From assembly GCA_031963045.1 (NCBI GenBank), contig JASSUK010000015.1, positions 1 to 64,000 on the forward strand: 64,000 nt of DNA. The letters are read 5' to 3'. The stretch comes from JASSUD01 sp031963045 (GTDB lineage Bacteria > Pseudomonadota > Gammaproteobacteria > Burkholderiales > Burkholderiaceae). Of the stretch, positions 42,585 to 52,596 are shown piece after piece. The first letter of the stretch is position 1. The number at the start of each line of letters is the position of its first letter. The notes beneath the pieces were generated by a model. That model worked only from the letters and a program-made list of their open reading frames with translations, was not told the origin of the DNA and ran no database searches. The position numbers and the translations under genes were made by a program.

Positions 42585-44156
42585 CTATCCTCTGTTATTT
42601 ATTGCAACTAAAACCTCATCCATTCTTTTATTCATCTGAACCTTAAGCTCCGTAATATCTGTTTCATGTTTTGTGTCTCTTGCAAGAAGCTCTGTTTCAT
42701 GTTTTGTGTCTCTTGCAAGAAGCTCTGTTTCATGTTTTAAGTCTCTTGCAAGAAGCTCTGCTTCATGTTTTGTGTCTCTTTCAAGAAGCTCTGTTTGATT
42801 TTTAGAAAATGTTTGCTCAAGTTTTTCTTCTTTTTCAGCGAGTGTTTGATGTGCTTGAACTAACTCTTGTTGTGCTTGAACTAAATCTCGTTGTGTTTGA
42901 ACTAAATCTCGTTGTGCTTGAACTAACTCTCGCTGTGTTTTAATGATAATTTGACTACTCATTTCTTCAATCCTTTTCTCAAGATTGCTAACCATTTTCT
43001 TAAAATTACTAACCTCTTGCTCAAAATCACTAATCCTTTGGTCCACAATACATAACAACATTGCTGGGAAAACTTCTTCTTTTAAGAATTTTAAATCATC
43101 AGTTTGATACTGGTTCAGCTTGTCGATGATAGTATTAAATACATCATTAATCCCCCATGTTATTAAATTTGTTCCCAAAGCTATACACCAACCAACAAAT
43201 GGGCTTCTTAGTATAATGTTAGCGATGATCGATGGAATATTAACTATTGGAGGTGTAAGGCCTGTCACCCATTCAAGCCTAAGCCAGCTAAAATCATAGA
43301 GGGCTTTTCCTTTAAGATCAGCGTCGATAACGGTTAGAAACTTTAGTATATTTCCATTAGCATTTTTCAAGCCTATGAGTTGCTGCTCTAACTCTTCTAA
43401 TTCTTTTTGTAATTTTTTTTCTAGTTCTTTTTGAGAATTTATTTTCTGCTCTACTATCTTCAACGCTTCTTCAGAAGGTACTTTTTCTTTCCTTTCCGGA
43501 TCTGTAGAGGACTCTGCTCTTGGTTGCAGCTCTGATTCTTCTTCTAGCTCTTCCTCAGAAGATGCTCTTCCTTTTCCTTTCAGATCTGTAGAGGATTCTG
43601 CTGTTGGTTGTGGCTCTGATTCTTCTTCTAACTCTTCTTCAGAAGATGCTTTTCCTCTCGCTTTCAGATTTATAGTGGATTCTGCTCTTTGATTCGCGCT
43701 ACTCAACTCGCTGAGTTTGTCCCACGCTTCACTGAGCCTTTTTTGAATATGCAGAAATTCTGTTTGTCTTTGATTTTGTTCTTGTTCTTGTTCTCTCTCT
43801 TTAGAAAGAATTTTTTTCTTGAACCTAGACGGATTATGGACCCTATTTTCGATCAGTAGAAAATTAGAAAACGATTTCCATAGCTCTTGATGCAGCTCTT
43901 CTTCCAAGCTAATTTCATTGCTGTCCTTTTTCTCTTGCTCAGTATTTGACGAAGTAGGGCCTTCATTTGGCTTAGAGACTACAGTTTCATGCGCTCTAGG
44001 AATTCCCTCTGAACCAGCAGAACCAAGCTCATATTCTTCTAGAGCAAGAATTTGATCCGTTTCTTTAGGACGTTGGTATAAATGCTGTGCTGTATTTTTG
44101 CTAGAAGAGCTTGAGGCACCTCCGGTATTAGTGTTACTTGCCATAGGGGTCAGCAT
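42585..44156 (-). CDS. Unknown coiled-coil protein with hydrophobic segment
   Basis: 523 residues, not recognised. A polar N terminus is followed by three tandem units of about 27 residues (ASSEEELEEESE type, about 165-240). A coiled coil, a hydrophobic region (about 295-345, enough for one or two membrane helices), and a long C-terminal coiled coil come next. The coiled coil has repeated LVQAQRDLVQ words and four 11-residue units (ELLARDTKHET). The order resembles the protein at 4849-6630. It lies inside the 14-kb repeat-bounded segment, so it may travel with the STAND genes. The start at 44156 is the first Met. Confidence 0.65.
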   Translation of the reverse strand: MLTPMASNTNTGGASSSSSKNTAQHLYQRPKETDQILALEEYELGSAGSEGIPRAHETVVSKPNEGPTSSNTEQEKKDSNEISLEEELHQELWKSFSNFLLIENRVHNPSRFKKKILSKEREQEQEQNQRQTEFLHIQKRLSEAWDKLSELSSANQRAESTINLKARGKASSEEELEEESEPQPTAESSTDLKGKGRASSEEELEEESELQPRAESSTDPERKEKVPSEEALKIVEQKINSQKELEKKLQKELEELEQQLIGLKNANGNILKFLTVIDADLKGKALYDFSWLRLEWVTGLTPPIVNIPSIIANIILRSPFVGWCIALGTNLITWGINDVFNTIIDKLNQYQTDDLKFLKEEVFPAMLLCIVDQRISDFEQEVSNFKKMVSNLEKRIEEMSSQIIIKTQRELVQAQRDLVQTQRDLVQAQQELVQAHQTLAEKEEKLEQTFSKNQTELLERDTKHEAELLARDLKHETELLARDTKHETELLARDTKHETDITELKVQMNKRMDEVLVAINNRG

Positions 44157-44530
44157 AATGTCATGTTCTTTGTTTGTTGTATTAGTTCTAGCTACAGCGC
44201 ACTTTGCGCCAGCACTAGGATCATTAAGATAAAATAATAAAGAATGATTTTAAAATAAGGCAAATACCTTATTTAATAAATAGGTGGCTGTTTAGCTGAT
44301 GTATAGAGAATAACTCTTCATCGGAACAATTTTTCTGATAGAAATATTCTTTACTTGCATCGTTGGAATCAGTTCAAAGCACTTTTGGATGATAAAAATA
44401 AAGATCTTTTATTTTGCGAGGTAATTTTTTAGGATATTTAGATAGGAAGGGGCATGCAGCACCAAGCGCGATATCTGATGATGAAGAGTTATTTATGCGC
44501 ACTGACTTAACTGATGAAGGAAAAGTGCGC
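44157..44530. other. Gene-free stretch
   Basis: AT-rich, about 370 bases between the coiled-coil gene and the AbiEi remnant. Open frames here overlap the remnant in antisense or carry no recognisable motif. I see no gene. Confidence 0.4.
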
Positions 44531-45111
44531 TCACTGAAGAATTTTCTCAAAAAAGCGGCAAGTTCCAATTTTTCCATAGGATCGTGCATTTTGAAGAAGC
44601 TGATTGCGATCAAATCGGGCGAGTTTTTTTTGAATTTGAGGTTTTACAAACCCTGTTTCCTCGGCCAATCCCGCTAAATTATTCACGAGATCTACCAATA
44701 AAAATTCAGGGGTGAGATGTGTGGGAAAGCCCCGTGCAGGACGTCGGAAATCAAATTTCCGGCCATTGAGTTCAAGCAGGCCGTGCCTTTTACGGTTATA
44801 GACTACCCAAGGTTATAGAGTTGCGTTAACCCTAGCCCTAAAGCATTGTATTCATTCCAGGAATACAACAAGAAAGGATCGCCTTGCAAAAAACAGCTCA
44901 CCAAGTCTTCTTCTTTAGGTGGCAGTGTGCCAAAACGACTCACAGTCGGTCTGTAATAAAGCCCAGGCCCCACTTTTTCTACTAGACCCTTTTCCGTGAG
45001 AATAATTAAATCACAATCAACCCCTGTAGAAAAAGGCAATATGGTGCTGCGCCGGTAAACGTGACCGGGTTGCAAGTGGGTGTGGAGTGTTTCATAGCTT
45101 AGTGTACGCAT
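44531..45111 (-). pseudogene. AbiEi-type antitoxin, frameshifted
   Basis: The frame from 45111 reads as the AbiEi/DUF6088 antitoxin: a winged-helix N terminus (YRRSTILPFS, LTEKGLVEKVGPGLYYRP) and NALGLGLTQLYN. A one-base loss near 44810 then ends it. The next frame continues VYNRKRHGLLELNGRKFDF and PTHLTPEFLLVDLVNNLAG to a stop at 44531, as expected for the family. In AbiE systems this protein represses the operon and balances the AbiEii toxin. Recently broken: both halves are otherwise well kept. Confidence 0.75.
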
Positions 45112-45280
45112 ACTTACATTATGAGGCGTCGTTGTAAACAGCGATTTAAAACTGATACGCCATTCTATAAATTCAGCGGTGCAAATGACCTCAGTTAAAA
45201 CTGCTCTCTGGTAATTTTTCTTCCTGTATTTACTCCCTCTTTTCAGCGAACTGGATTATTCCGGCTTGACGCTGGTGTCT

Positions 45281-45371
45281 GAGACGGTAGCGAAATAGTA
45301 ATTTTTCTGGCTAGATAGCGCCCTACTTGATCTTTTTTTGAAAAATAGTATTAGTCGTAGTATGACTACGA
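45281..45371 (+). repeat. About 90-bp repeat ending in ATG within a palindrome, copy 2
   Basis: Partner of 21271-21361. Here a 30-codon frame begins at the same ATG (MTTIEERKFTLHTAAPWNTV) and stops at 45452, diverging from copy 1 after the third codon. Being next to AbiE remnants it might be the abiE promoter region, but this is a guess. Confidence 0.55.
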
Positions 45372-45484
45372 TTGAGGAAAGGAAATTTACTTTACACACG
45401 GCTGCTCCCTGGAACACCGTTACTTCAGAAGACCTAGCGACATTGGGTATCTAAATCAGCAGATAGATTACTGGTGCTCACAAC

Positions 45485-45778
45485 TTATCTCGACACCGCA
45501 CGCTTATTAACACAGGTGGCACTGCGATTAATCTCTTTATACGTGATATGCCACGCTTATCAGTAGATCTTGATCTGGTTTTTCCAGACTATGCTCTGCC
45601 GCGCGAGCAGGCATTGGCACGTATTAATGAGGCTATTCGCCAAATGGCTGATCACCTGCAAAAAGGCGGATTCCAAACACATATCCCAGTGACTGCAGCA
45701 GGCGACCCGTCGGCCTGTACTGGTCATCAGTCCACCAGAAAAAAAGTTTTAGGGTTCATCAAGGTAAACGCTAAATGA
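45485..45778 (+). pseudogene. AbiEii-type toxin fragment fused to a type-A STAND tail
   Basis: The frame reads TLINTGGTAINLFIRDMPRL and SVDLDLVFPDYAL, the nucleotidyltransferase core of AbiEii toxins (GG...DxD), then breaks after about 70 codons. From about 45725 it continues HQSTRKKVLGFIKVNAK and stop, exactly the C terminus of the gene at 27444. The junction shows a deletion or recombination between a toxin gene and a lost STAND gene. The antitoxin remnant is on the opposite strand, so the locus has also been inverted. Confidence 0.75.
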
Positions 45779-45895
45779 TCTCTACCTTAACCTGGCAAGC
45801 GCCACCGGCAATGAGAGTCTTTTTGCCTCTTGCTATTTCTCGTTTGCTTGGCGGATGCTCGGCAGCTGCAAGGTGAATTTGCTGGGCATTGCCTT
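45779..45895. repeat. Type-A 3'-flank repeat, copy 3
   Basis: Continues the homology to the downstream flank of the gene at 27444. On the minus strand it reads NAQQIHLAAAEHPPSKREIA, the same peptide as in copy 1. That peptide kept across copies suggests former coding use. Confidence 0.55.
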
Positions 45896-46099
45896 CTGTT
45901 TCTTCAATGCGCCTTGCGACTGCTAGGCCGCTTACTACGCTTATATAGGTCTTCAATTTTGTGTGCTTACGGCGCACCTATCATTACCTCTACGTCATCA
46001 TTAAGCATTCCTCCTGGCGTTGAGCCGTTGCCAACAAATTTTATTTACAACATAAATGTGGAGCAGCTAAACGCTTACCGTGCAGCCACAGACCGGGCA

Positions 46100-46333
46100 T
46101 TGTTCTTGAAAGCATAGTAGGCGGCCTGCCGGGCGTTCGGAAGAAACAAGCAGCAGTTCAGGCATAAGATGTAACCACTATTAAATAAGAATAATCTTGT
46201 AAAGATTTAAGAGCTCCATACCATGATTTATATGCATTATAAGATTTATCTGTATACATAAAAATATCATTGAAAAGTTACTTTACAAACCGGGGTCTTT
46301 CTATATAAACCCACGAATAGTTAGGAGAAATAA
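46100..46333 (+). promoter_or_regulatory. Conserved type-B upstream block, copy 2
   Basis: The inverse copy of 38140-38375, including the TTGTAAAGATTT segment, the ATATGCAT region and the bases up to the start. Ends with AGGAG 7 bases before the TTG start at 46334. About 80-90% alike by eye. Confidence 0.6.
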
Positions 46334-49300
46334 TTGTTCAGCTTACGTCCGTCATCGCCAGCCATCTCCTCGCAATATCTGTTATTCCAGGCGCAAGCGT
46401 ATGAAGCGACAGAAAATACAGAAGAAGCCAAAAAATGGTACCAAAATGCGGTTGCGCAAGCTAAAACTGAACATGAAAGAAATCGTGGTGATCAAAGAGC
46501 AAAAATAAATTTCGATACGATACGTCAGGAATACTTTACTTTTTTAAGTGGGCTTCAAGAGCCAGATACAACGGTCCACTCTGGGGAACAAAGTCCCACT
46601 TCTCCCTCCCCAAATCAATTGAATCCGGTCAATGGCAATGATGTGCCCACACAGCAGCCTCTATCTGTCCAAAGGGCACAGGATGCAGCACAAGCTTTAT
46701 CTAGCGCTACTCAGCCTTCTTTTTTCGAGAAACGGTCCTCGTCTGAATCAGTTGCATCAGTTGTTCCGTCTGCCTCAAGGGCTGCTCAGGAACTGCCAAC
46801 GGCTTCGTCGGTCCAGGAAAAAAGCACGCTGGTGGATTATCTATTTACGAAAACACTACTTACGCTAGAGCGCTTAGATATATCGAAGGAAGCGCCTAGC
46901 CTTTTTCTCGTGTATGCGCATGACAATCCTCAACAAGGCCAGGCTAATGCACATACGTCAAAATATTTTATCGAAAAATTATCAACGCTTAAACTCAACC
47001 TGTATTCCGATCAAACGCCAACGGGTCAGCCGTGTTTTAGCACGCCTACTGATGATGGAAAGATAGAGGATGTGTTGACCAACCAACTCTGTTTATTGCC
47101 AACTGAGTTGGGCCATAGCCAGCCCGTCAACAAAGTCATTGTGTGCTGCTCCGAGGTATTGGCAAATTATCTCAAGCAATGGGGAGAAAACGGACAATAC
47201 TATGAAGCCTATCGTAACAAATTAGAAGAAGCTTACCACCGCGCTTATGAGCAACGGAACGATCAAGCAATGCGCGAAGTGGTCAAAGAATTTTCACAAA
47301 AAGAGCCGTATCGAGCTGGGTTCCATCACGTCTTAACGGAAATCGCTTTCTTACAGATTCGCATCAATAAGTTGGGCAATCAGCATGGCATTATCCCTGT
47401 CTCTTTAACTCAGGACGGCTATGGACAATGTCTTAAGTCTTTTATCGAAACAACGACAGTACGCATTGAAGATATTCCTCGATTTGAAGAACAAGCCCAG
47501 CAGGGCAAAGAAATTTATCCCAATCAAGGTCGACATTGGGCGCTGTTCAAGTTGATCGAGCGGCTGTTGACGCGTAACTATGAAGCACGAATGCTTTTTG
47601 ACAAGTTTTGGAATGGGTATAGTAATTTTATTTTTGATTTAAAGGATACACAGTCCCCACCTAACGCGCATGATTTTGCTCAGCGATTAGATGATATTTT
47701 CGGTGAGATAGAGACAGAGCTACATCGTAAATTAGCCACCACAGTGCAGCGAGTACATCAGTTTTCTTCCCCCAACCTTTCCTCAATAGATTTACGCAAA
47801 GCGCTATACAAGCATTATCAAGGCATGAATCTGTCGATTCAGCGGGTATCAGGCTCCCAAGAATCGCTTGCCGATTGCTACATCAATCTGGCGATTGTAG
47901 AAAGTCAGGCCCAACAAAAAAAAGACAAGGACGAGCTGAAAAAGCAAGCAGTAACTTTCGAACGCCTGCCCAGCAGTGAGCGGCAACGGCTTGAGGCAAC
48001 CAACCCAAACAAGCTGATTGCGTTAGAGAAACTTTTTGAGAAGCAAAAATTACGCGATGGTTCAGAAGGTATCCCCAAACGGATTTTAATTCAAGGTAGG
48101 GCGGGAATTGGCAAAACCACCTTATGTAAGAAATTGGTCTATGAATACCATCAAAATGGACTTTGGCAGGAACAGTTTGAGAGCGTGTTGTGGGTGCCCT
48201 TACGACATCTCAAGACACATGCTCCTAAACGTTTAGACGACTTGCTATGCACGAAGTATTTTATAAATCAAGAAAGCAGCGAAGCCCAAGCGTTATCAAA
48301 GGTTTTTCACGCGCATAAGGACAAAGTTCTGTTTATCTTAGATGGCTTGGATGAAGTAGTCGGGGAACTCAATGAAGGCGGGCCTTTAAACGATTTTTTA
48401 CAGATGTTGCTCAATCAGACGCATGTGGTGATTACATCCCGACCTGCGGGGGTCGATACCAAACTGTTAGGTCAGCTGGATTTGGAGTTGGAAACGGTCG
48501 GCTTTAGTCCGGACAATGTACAGGCCTATATTGAAAAATATGTGCCTGCATCGAACCAGGCAGAAATTCAGCAGTTCATCCATAGTACGCCGTTGATTCA
48601 GGGACTGGTTAATATCCCAATTCAACTGGATGCACTATGTTATAGCTGGGATAAGCTCCCTCAGAATAAAGCAGTGACGATGGCCATGCTGTACGAGGCG
48701 ATGGTGGATAAATTATGGCGCAAAGACAGCGTGCGTTTAGAGAAGAAAGAGGAAGGAACGGTATTAGGGGTCGAAGTCATTGAAAGTTTGACAAAATCGG
48801 ATCTGGAAGAATTAATGACGGCCGAAATCCACTATTTAGGCTATTTAGCGTTTAAGGGATTAGAGGCGGAGAAAATTGAATTTAGCCTAGAAGAGCTGAG
48901 TCAGCGTAGAAAAGAGCTGAATGAGAGGTCTCAAACAGGGGGGAAATTACCTTTTAATTTCACCACAAACCTGAAGAAGACATCGTATTTACATACGGCG
49001 GATATTGATCGGCTTGAATCTGAGCGTCACTATCATTTCCTGCATTTAACATTTCAGGAGTTTTTTGCAGCGAAGTTTTTGGTCAAGCATCTACAAGCAT
49101 ATACCAATGTGGAAAGGACCTCTATTTATACCTATGGTGTGCAAAAGAATTTAGACGTCATGCCGATGCGACATGACGTGGAAATGTTTATCGCCACGCA
49201 TAAATATCATCCCCGTTATGAGATTGTCTGGTGGATGGTGGCTGGTTTGCTCAAAGGCGCGGCACTAGAAAATTTCTTTAATGTATTGAATCAATCCCCA

Positions 49301-52300
49301 CAAGACTTGATCGGGATACGCCATCAGCAGGTGATGGTGGGATGCCTGAATGAAGCGCGTCCTGAATTAAAGGAAAAATATGAGATAGTTGAAACGCTGG
49401 AAACAAGACTAAAACAGTATTTTGAGCTTGAAATAAAACTAATTGGCCAAAGTCAATTAGGTCGTCACAGGCTTTTCCCAGAGCACTTACTTATTACAAG
49501 TCTGAGCTCCGATAAGGATAAAGATGAGATTATTAGAATATTGAGAGTACGTCCAAATTTATCTGTTAATGCAATCCTGGCTCTGATCGATATTGCATTA
49601 AAAGGTGGAAGCTGGGAGTTCAGGAAAACTGCCGCCAGCATATTATATGAGCAGAAAGTACTGCCCGCTAATGCACTGCAGGCCTTGATCGATGCTAGTG
49701 AGGATAATGATAAGGATGTCAGATCTGCGGCAGTCCGTACGTTAGGAGGCCAGAGCACATTGTCCGAAGTAGTCGTGCTGGCATTGATCGGCGCTTTAAA
49801 GGATCAAGATTCGGATGTCAGGTCTGCAGCAGCCCATGTGTTAGGAGGCCAGAGCACGTTATCCGAAGCCGTCGTGCTGGCCTTAATCGGCGCTTTAAAG
49901 GATCAAAATTCGGATGTTAGGTATGCGGCAGCCCATGGGTTAGAAGGCCAGAGCACATTGTCCGAAACTATCGTGCTGGCATTGATCAGCGCTTTAAAGG
50001 ATCAGGATAAGTATGTCAGGTCTGCGGTAGACAGTGCGTTAAGAGGCCAGAGCACGTTGTCCGACACCGTTATCCTGGCCTTGATCAACGCATTAAATGA
50101 TCAAAATTGGTATGGCAGGGAGGCGGTAGTTAGGGCGTTAAGGAGCCAAGGCACGTTGTCTGAAGCCGTCGTGCTGGCCTTGATCGATGCTTTAAAGGAC
50201 CAAGATTCGAATGTCAGGGATGCGGCAGCCAGCGCATTAGTAGGCCAAAGCACGTTGTCTGACGCTGCCGTGCTGGCATTGATCGACGCTTTAAATGATC
50301 AGGATGAGTATGTCAGGTCTGCGGCAGTTAGGGCGTTAAGAAGCCAAGGCACGTTGTCTGAAGCCGTTATCCTGGCCTTGATCGCCGCTTTAAAGGATCA
50401 AAATTCGAATGCCAGGTATGCGGCAGCCAGGGCATTAGTAGGCCAAAGCACATTGTCCGAAGCCATTGTGCTGGCCTTGATCGACGCTTTAAAGGATCCA
50501 CATTCGAATGTCAGGGATGCGGTAGTCCATGTGTTAAGCGGTCAGAGCGTGTTGTCCGGAGCCGCCGTGCGAGCATTGATCGGCACATTAAAGGATCAAG
50601 ATGAGGATGTCAGGTCTGCAGCAGTCCATGCGTTAAGAGGCCAGAGCACGTTGTCCGACACCGTTATCCTGGCCTTGATCAACGCATTAAATGATCAAAA
50701 TTGGTATGTCAGGTATGCGGCAGCCAGCGCATTAATAGGCCAAAGCACGTTGTCCGACACTGCCGTGCTGGCATTGGTCGACGCTTTAAATGATCAGGAT
50801 GAGTATGTCAGGTCTGCGGTAGTTAGGGCGTTAAGAAGCCAGGGGAGGTTGTCTGAAGCCATTGTGCTGGCCTTGATCGACGCTTTAAAGGATCAAAATT
50901 CGAATGTCAGGTATGCGGCAGCCAGCGCATTAAAAGACCAAAGCACATTGTCCGAAGCAATTGTGCTGGCCTTGATCGGCGCTTTAAAGGATCCACATTC
51001 GATCATCAGGTCTGCGGCAGTCCATGCGTTAGGAGGCCAGAGCACATTGTCCGAAGCCATTATGCTGCCCTTGGTCGACGCTTTAAAGGATCGAGATTCG
51101 GATGTCAGGTCTGCAGTAGCCCATGCATTAGGAGGCCAGAGCACCTTATCTGAAGCCGTCGTGCTGGCCTTGATCAGCGCTTTAAAGGATCAAGATCAAG
51201 ATTCGGATGTCAGGTATGCGGCAGCCAGCGCATTAGGAGGTCAAAGCACATTGTCCGAAGCCATTGTGCTGGCCTTGATCGACGCTTTAAAGGATCAAAA
51301 TTCGAACGTCAGATCTAAGGCAGTCCTTACGTTAGGAGGCCAGAGCACATTGTCCGAAGCCATTGTGCTGGCCTTGATCGACGCTTTAAAGGATCCACAT
51401 TCGAATGTCAGGGATGCGGCAGTCCATGTGTTAAGAGGTCAAAGCGTGTTGTCCGAAGCCGCCGTGCGGGCATTGATCGGCCCATTAAAGGATCAAAATT
51501 CGAACGTCAGGTCTGCGGCAGTCCATGCGTTAGGAGGCCAGAGCACGTTGTCCGAAGCCGCCGTGCGGGCATTAATCGATGCTTTAAAGGATCAAGATTC
51601 GAATGTCAGGTCTGAGGCCATAAGGGCGTTAAAGGAAGAGGAATTGCTGCCTGCTGACGCAATCGCCACCTTTATTACGATGTTAGAGGATGAAGATAAG
51701 AGTATCAAGGAAATGATCATCAAGATATTAGTTAAGCAGAAAACGCTGTCCACTAATGTAATCCAGGCTTTGATTACCAAGTTGACAGATAGAGACAAGA
51801 GTGTCAGGGATGCAGCAGTTGGAATTTTAGATCTGCATATTGACCAAATTTATTCTATGTTTTCGAGCCTGACATCTACACAAATACAAATTCTTTATGC
51901 CAAGGCTTTGTTTTTGCAAAGTGGTAAGCAGATTATGTTCCTTTATAGTCATGACGATAGACTGTACTTTTATACGAAAAATGGTTTAAAGCACACAGAA
52001 TCTATGCCAATAGAAAAGATAAATATTGTGGTTGAAGCTTTTGAAACAGTGAGAAGAAACCCTGAGATTATTTATGTTCAAGAATCAACTTCAATAAATG
52101 CCGCTGCATTTTCCCTAGAAATTACTAATGAATCGGATACAAACCGAGTACTTGGATCAAATCAGGGAGCAGAGTTAGAAATTTCTTGTAATTTAACCAT
52201 CAATAATGCTCAGGCAGAAATACAGACTGACAATCCACCAGTGCAAGAAAATCAAGAACTTGATTGGACGCAAGAATTCCAGGCAGGATTAAAAAATAAA

Positions 52301-52396
52301 GATGAACCTATTGATGATGATTTTTTTCTGGAAGAAGATGAATCAGAATCGGCGGTTTTTTCTGAGGAAGATGAATTATCTGAAGATGAAGATTGA
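46334..52396 (+). CDS. Chimeric STAND NTPase: type-B N terminus, type-A NACHT, 23 HEAT repeats
   Basis: 2020 residues from a TTG start preceded by AGGAG. The first 190 residues (RPSSPAISSQ, AKKWYQNAVAQAKTEH) match gene B1. Then come a SEFIR/TIR-like domain (SLFLVYAHDN, LNLYSDQTPTG) and a type-A NACHT with Walker A GRAGIGKTT (about 588) and Walker B LFILDGLDEV (about 665), and TFQEFFAAKFL. About 23 HEAT-type units (about 1072-1832) have their own consensus (LIDALKDQDSNVR, GGQSTLSEA). The C-terminal module (SSLTSTQIQILYAKALF) is followed by a very acidic tail (EEDELSEDED). Largest gene of the window, with an unbroken frame. Likely a recombinant paralogue. Confidence 0.8.
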   Translation: MFSLRPSSPAISSQYLLFQAQAYEATENTEEAKKWYQNAVAQAKTEHERNRGDQRAKINFDTIRQEYFTFLSGLQEPDTTVHSGEQSPTSPSPNQLNPVNGNDVPTQQPLSVQRAQDAAQALSSATQPSFFEKRSSSESVASVVPSASRAAQELPTASSVQEKSTLVDYLFTKTLLTLERLDISKEAPSLFLVYAHDNPQQGQANAHTSKYFIEKLSTLKLNLYSDQTPTGQPCFSTPTDDGKIEDVLTNQLCLLPTELGHSQPVNKVIVCCSEVLANYLKQWGENGQYYEAYRNKLEEAYHRAYEQRNDQAMREVVKEFSQKEPYRAGFHHVLTEIAFLQIRINKLGNQHGIIPVSLTQDGYGQCLKSFIETTTVRIEDIPRFEEQAQQGKEIYPNQGRHWALFKLIERLLTRNYEARMLFDKFWNGYSNFIFDLKDTQSPPNAHDFAQRLDDIFGEIETELHRKLATTVQRVHQFSSPNLSSIDLRKALYKHYQGMNLSIQRVSGSQESLADCYINLAIVESQAQQKKDKDELKKQAVTFERLPSSERQRLEATNPNKLIALEKLFEKQKLRDGSEGIPKRILIQGRAGIGKTTLCKKLVYEYHQNGLWQEQFESVLWVPLRHLKTHAPKRLDDLLCTKYFINQESSEAQALSKVFHAHKDKVLFILDGLDEVVGELNEGGPLNDFLQMLLNQTHVVITSRPAGVDTKLLGQLDLELETVGFSPDNVQAYIEKYVPASNQAEIQQFIHSTPLIQGLVNIPIQLDALCYSWDKLPQNKAVTMAMLYEAMVDKLWRKDSVRLEKKEEGTVLGVEVIESLTKSDLEELMTAEIHYLGYLAFKGLEAEKIEFSLEELSQRRKELNERSQTGGKLPFNFTTNLKKTSYLHTADIDRLESERHYHFLHLTFQEFFAAKFLVKHLQAYTNVERTSIYTYGVQKNLDVMPMRHDVEMFIATHKYHPRYEIVWWMVAGLLKGAALENFFNVLNQSPQDLIGIRHQQVMVGCLNEARPELKEKYEIVETLETRLKQYFELEIKLIGQSQLGRHRLFPEHLLITSLSSDKDKDEIIRILRVRPNLSVNAILALIDIALKGGSWEFRKTAASILYEQKVLPANALQALIDASEDNDKDVRSAAVRTLGGQSTLSEVVVLALIGALKDQDSDVRSAAAHVLGGQSTLSEAVVLALIGALKDQNSDVRYAAAHGLEGQSTLSETIVLALISALKDQDKYVRSAVDSALRGQSTLSDTVILALINALNDQNWYGREAVVRALRSQGTLSEAVVLALIDALKDQDSNVRDAAASALVGQSTLSDAAVLALIDALNDQDEYVRSAAVRALRSQGTLSEAVILALIAALKDQNSNARYAAARALVGQSTLSEAIVLALIDALKDPHSNVRDAVVHVLSGQSVLSGAAVRALIGTLKDQDEDVRSAAVHALRGQSTLSDTVILALINALNDQNWYVRYAAASALIGQSTLSDTAVLALVDALNDQDEYVRSAVVRALRSQGRLSEAIVLALIDALKDQNSNVRYAAASALKDQSTLSEAIVLALIGALKDPHSIIRSAAVHALGGQSTLSEAIMLPLVDALKDRDSDVRSAVAHALGGQSTLSEAVVLALISALKDQDQDSDVRYAAASALGGQSTLSEAIVLALIDALKDQNSNVRSKAVLTLGGQSTLSEAIVLALIDALKDPHSNVRDAAVHVLRGQSVLSEAAVRALIGPLKDQNSNVRSAAVHALGGQSTLSEAAVRALIDALKDQDSNVRSEAIRALKEEELLPADAIATFITMLEDEDKSIKEMIIKILVKQKTLSTNVIQALITKLTDRDKSVRDAAVGILDLHIDQIYSMFSSLTSTQIQILYAKALFLQSGKQIMFLYSHDDRLYFYTKNGLKHTESMPIEKINIVVEAFETVRRNPEIIYVQESTSINAAAFSLEITNESDTNRVLGSNQGAELEISCNLTINNAQAEIQTDNPPVQENQELDWTQEFQAGLKNKDEPIDDDFFLEEDESESAVFSEEDELSEDED
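49550..51830 (+). repeat. About 23 tandem HEAT-coding repeats with block duplications
   Basis: 99-base units. A multi-unit block (ALINALNDQNWY ... NDQDEYVRS) occurs twice with small differences, so the array grew by copying several units at once. One unit has six extra bases from a doubled GATCAA. Confidence 0.9.
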
Positions 52397-52552
52397 CTCA
52401 GCTGTTGGCGGGGCCTGAAAAAATGCCCCCCGCAGATTGCTATAAATACAAACTTTACATAAGATAAATTCGGTTTTTAGAAAATTGTAGCGGCTAAGTA
52501 GTAATCGGCCTGGCGTACGCAAGGCGCGTTGAAGAAACAGGGTGGCAGAGGG

Positions 52553-52586
52553 TTAGACGTGTCCGTTCGTTCCTAGCGCCTCACTA
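52553..52586. repeat. 34-bp direct repeat, copy 2
   Basis: Partner of 42151-42184 with one mismatch; lies just before the terminator repeat at 52597. Confidence 0.75.
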
Positions 52587-52596
52587 AAATGCTCTA

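Noticed and set aside
44374..44613. 79-codon minus-strand frame MIAISFFKMHD
   Set aside because: It is an out-of-frame reading of the AbiEi C-terminal remnant.
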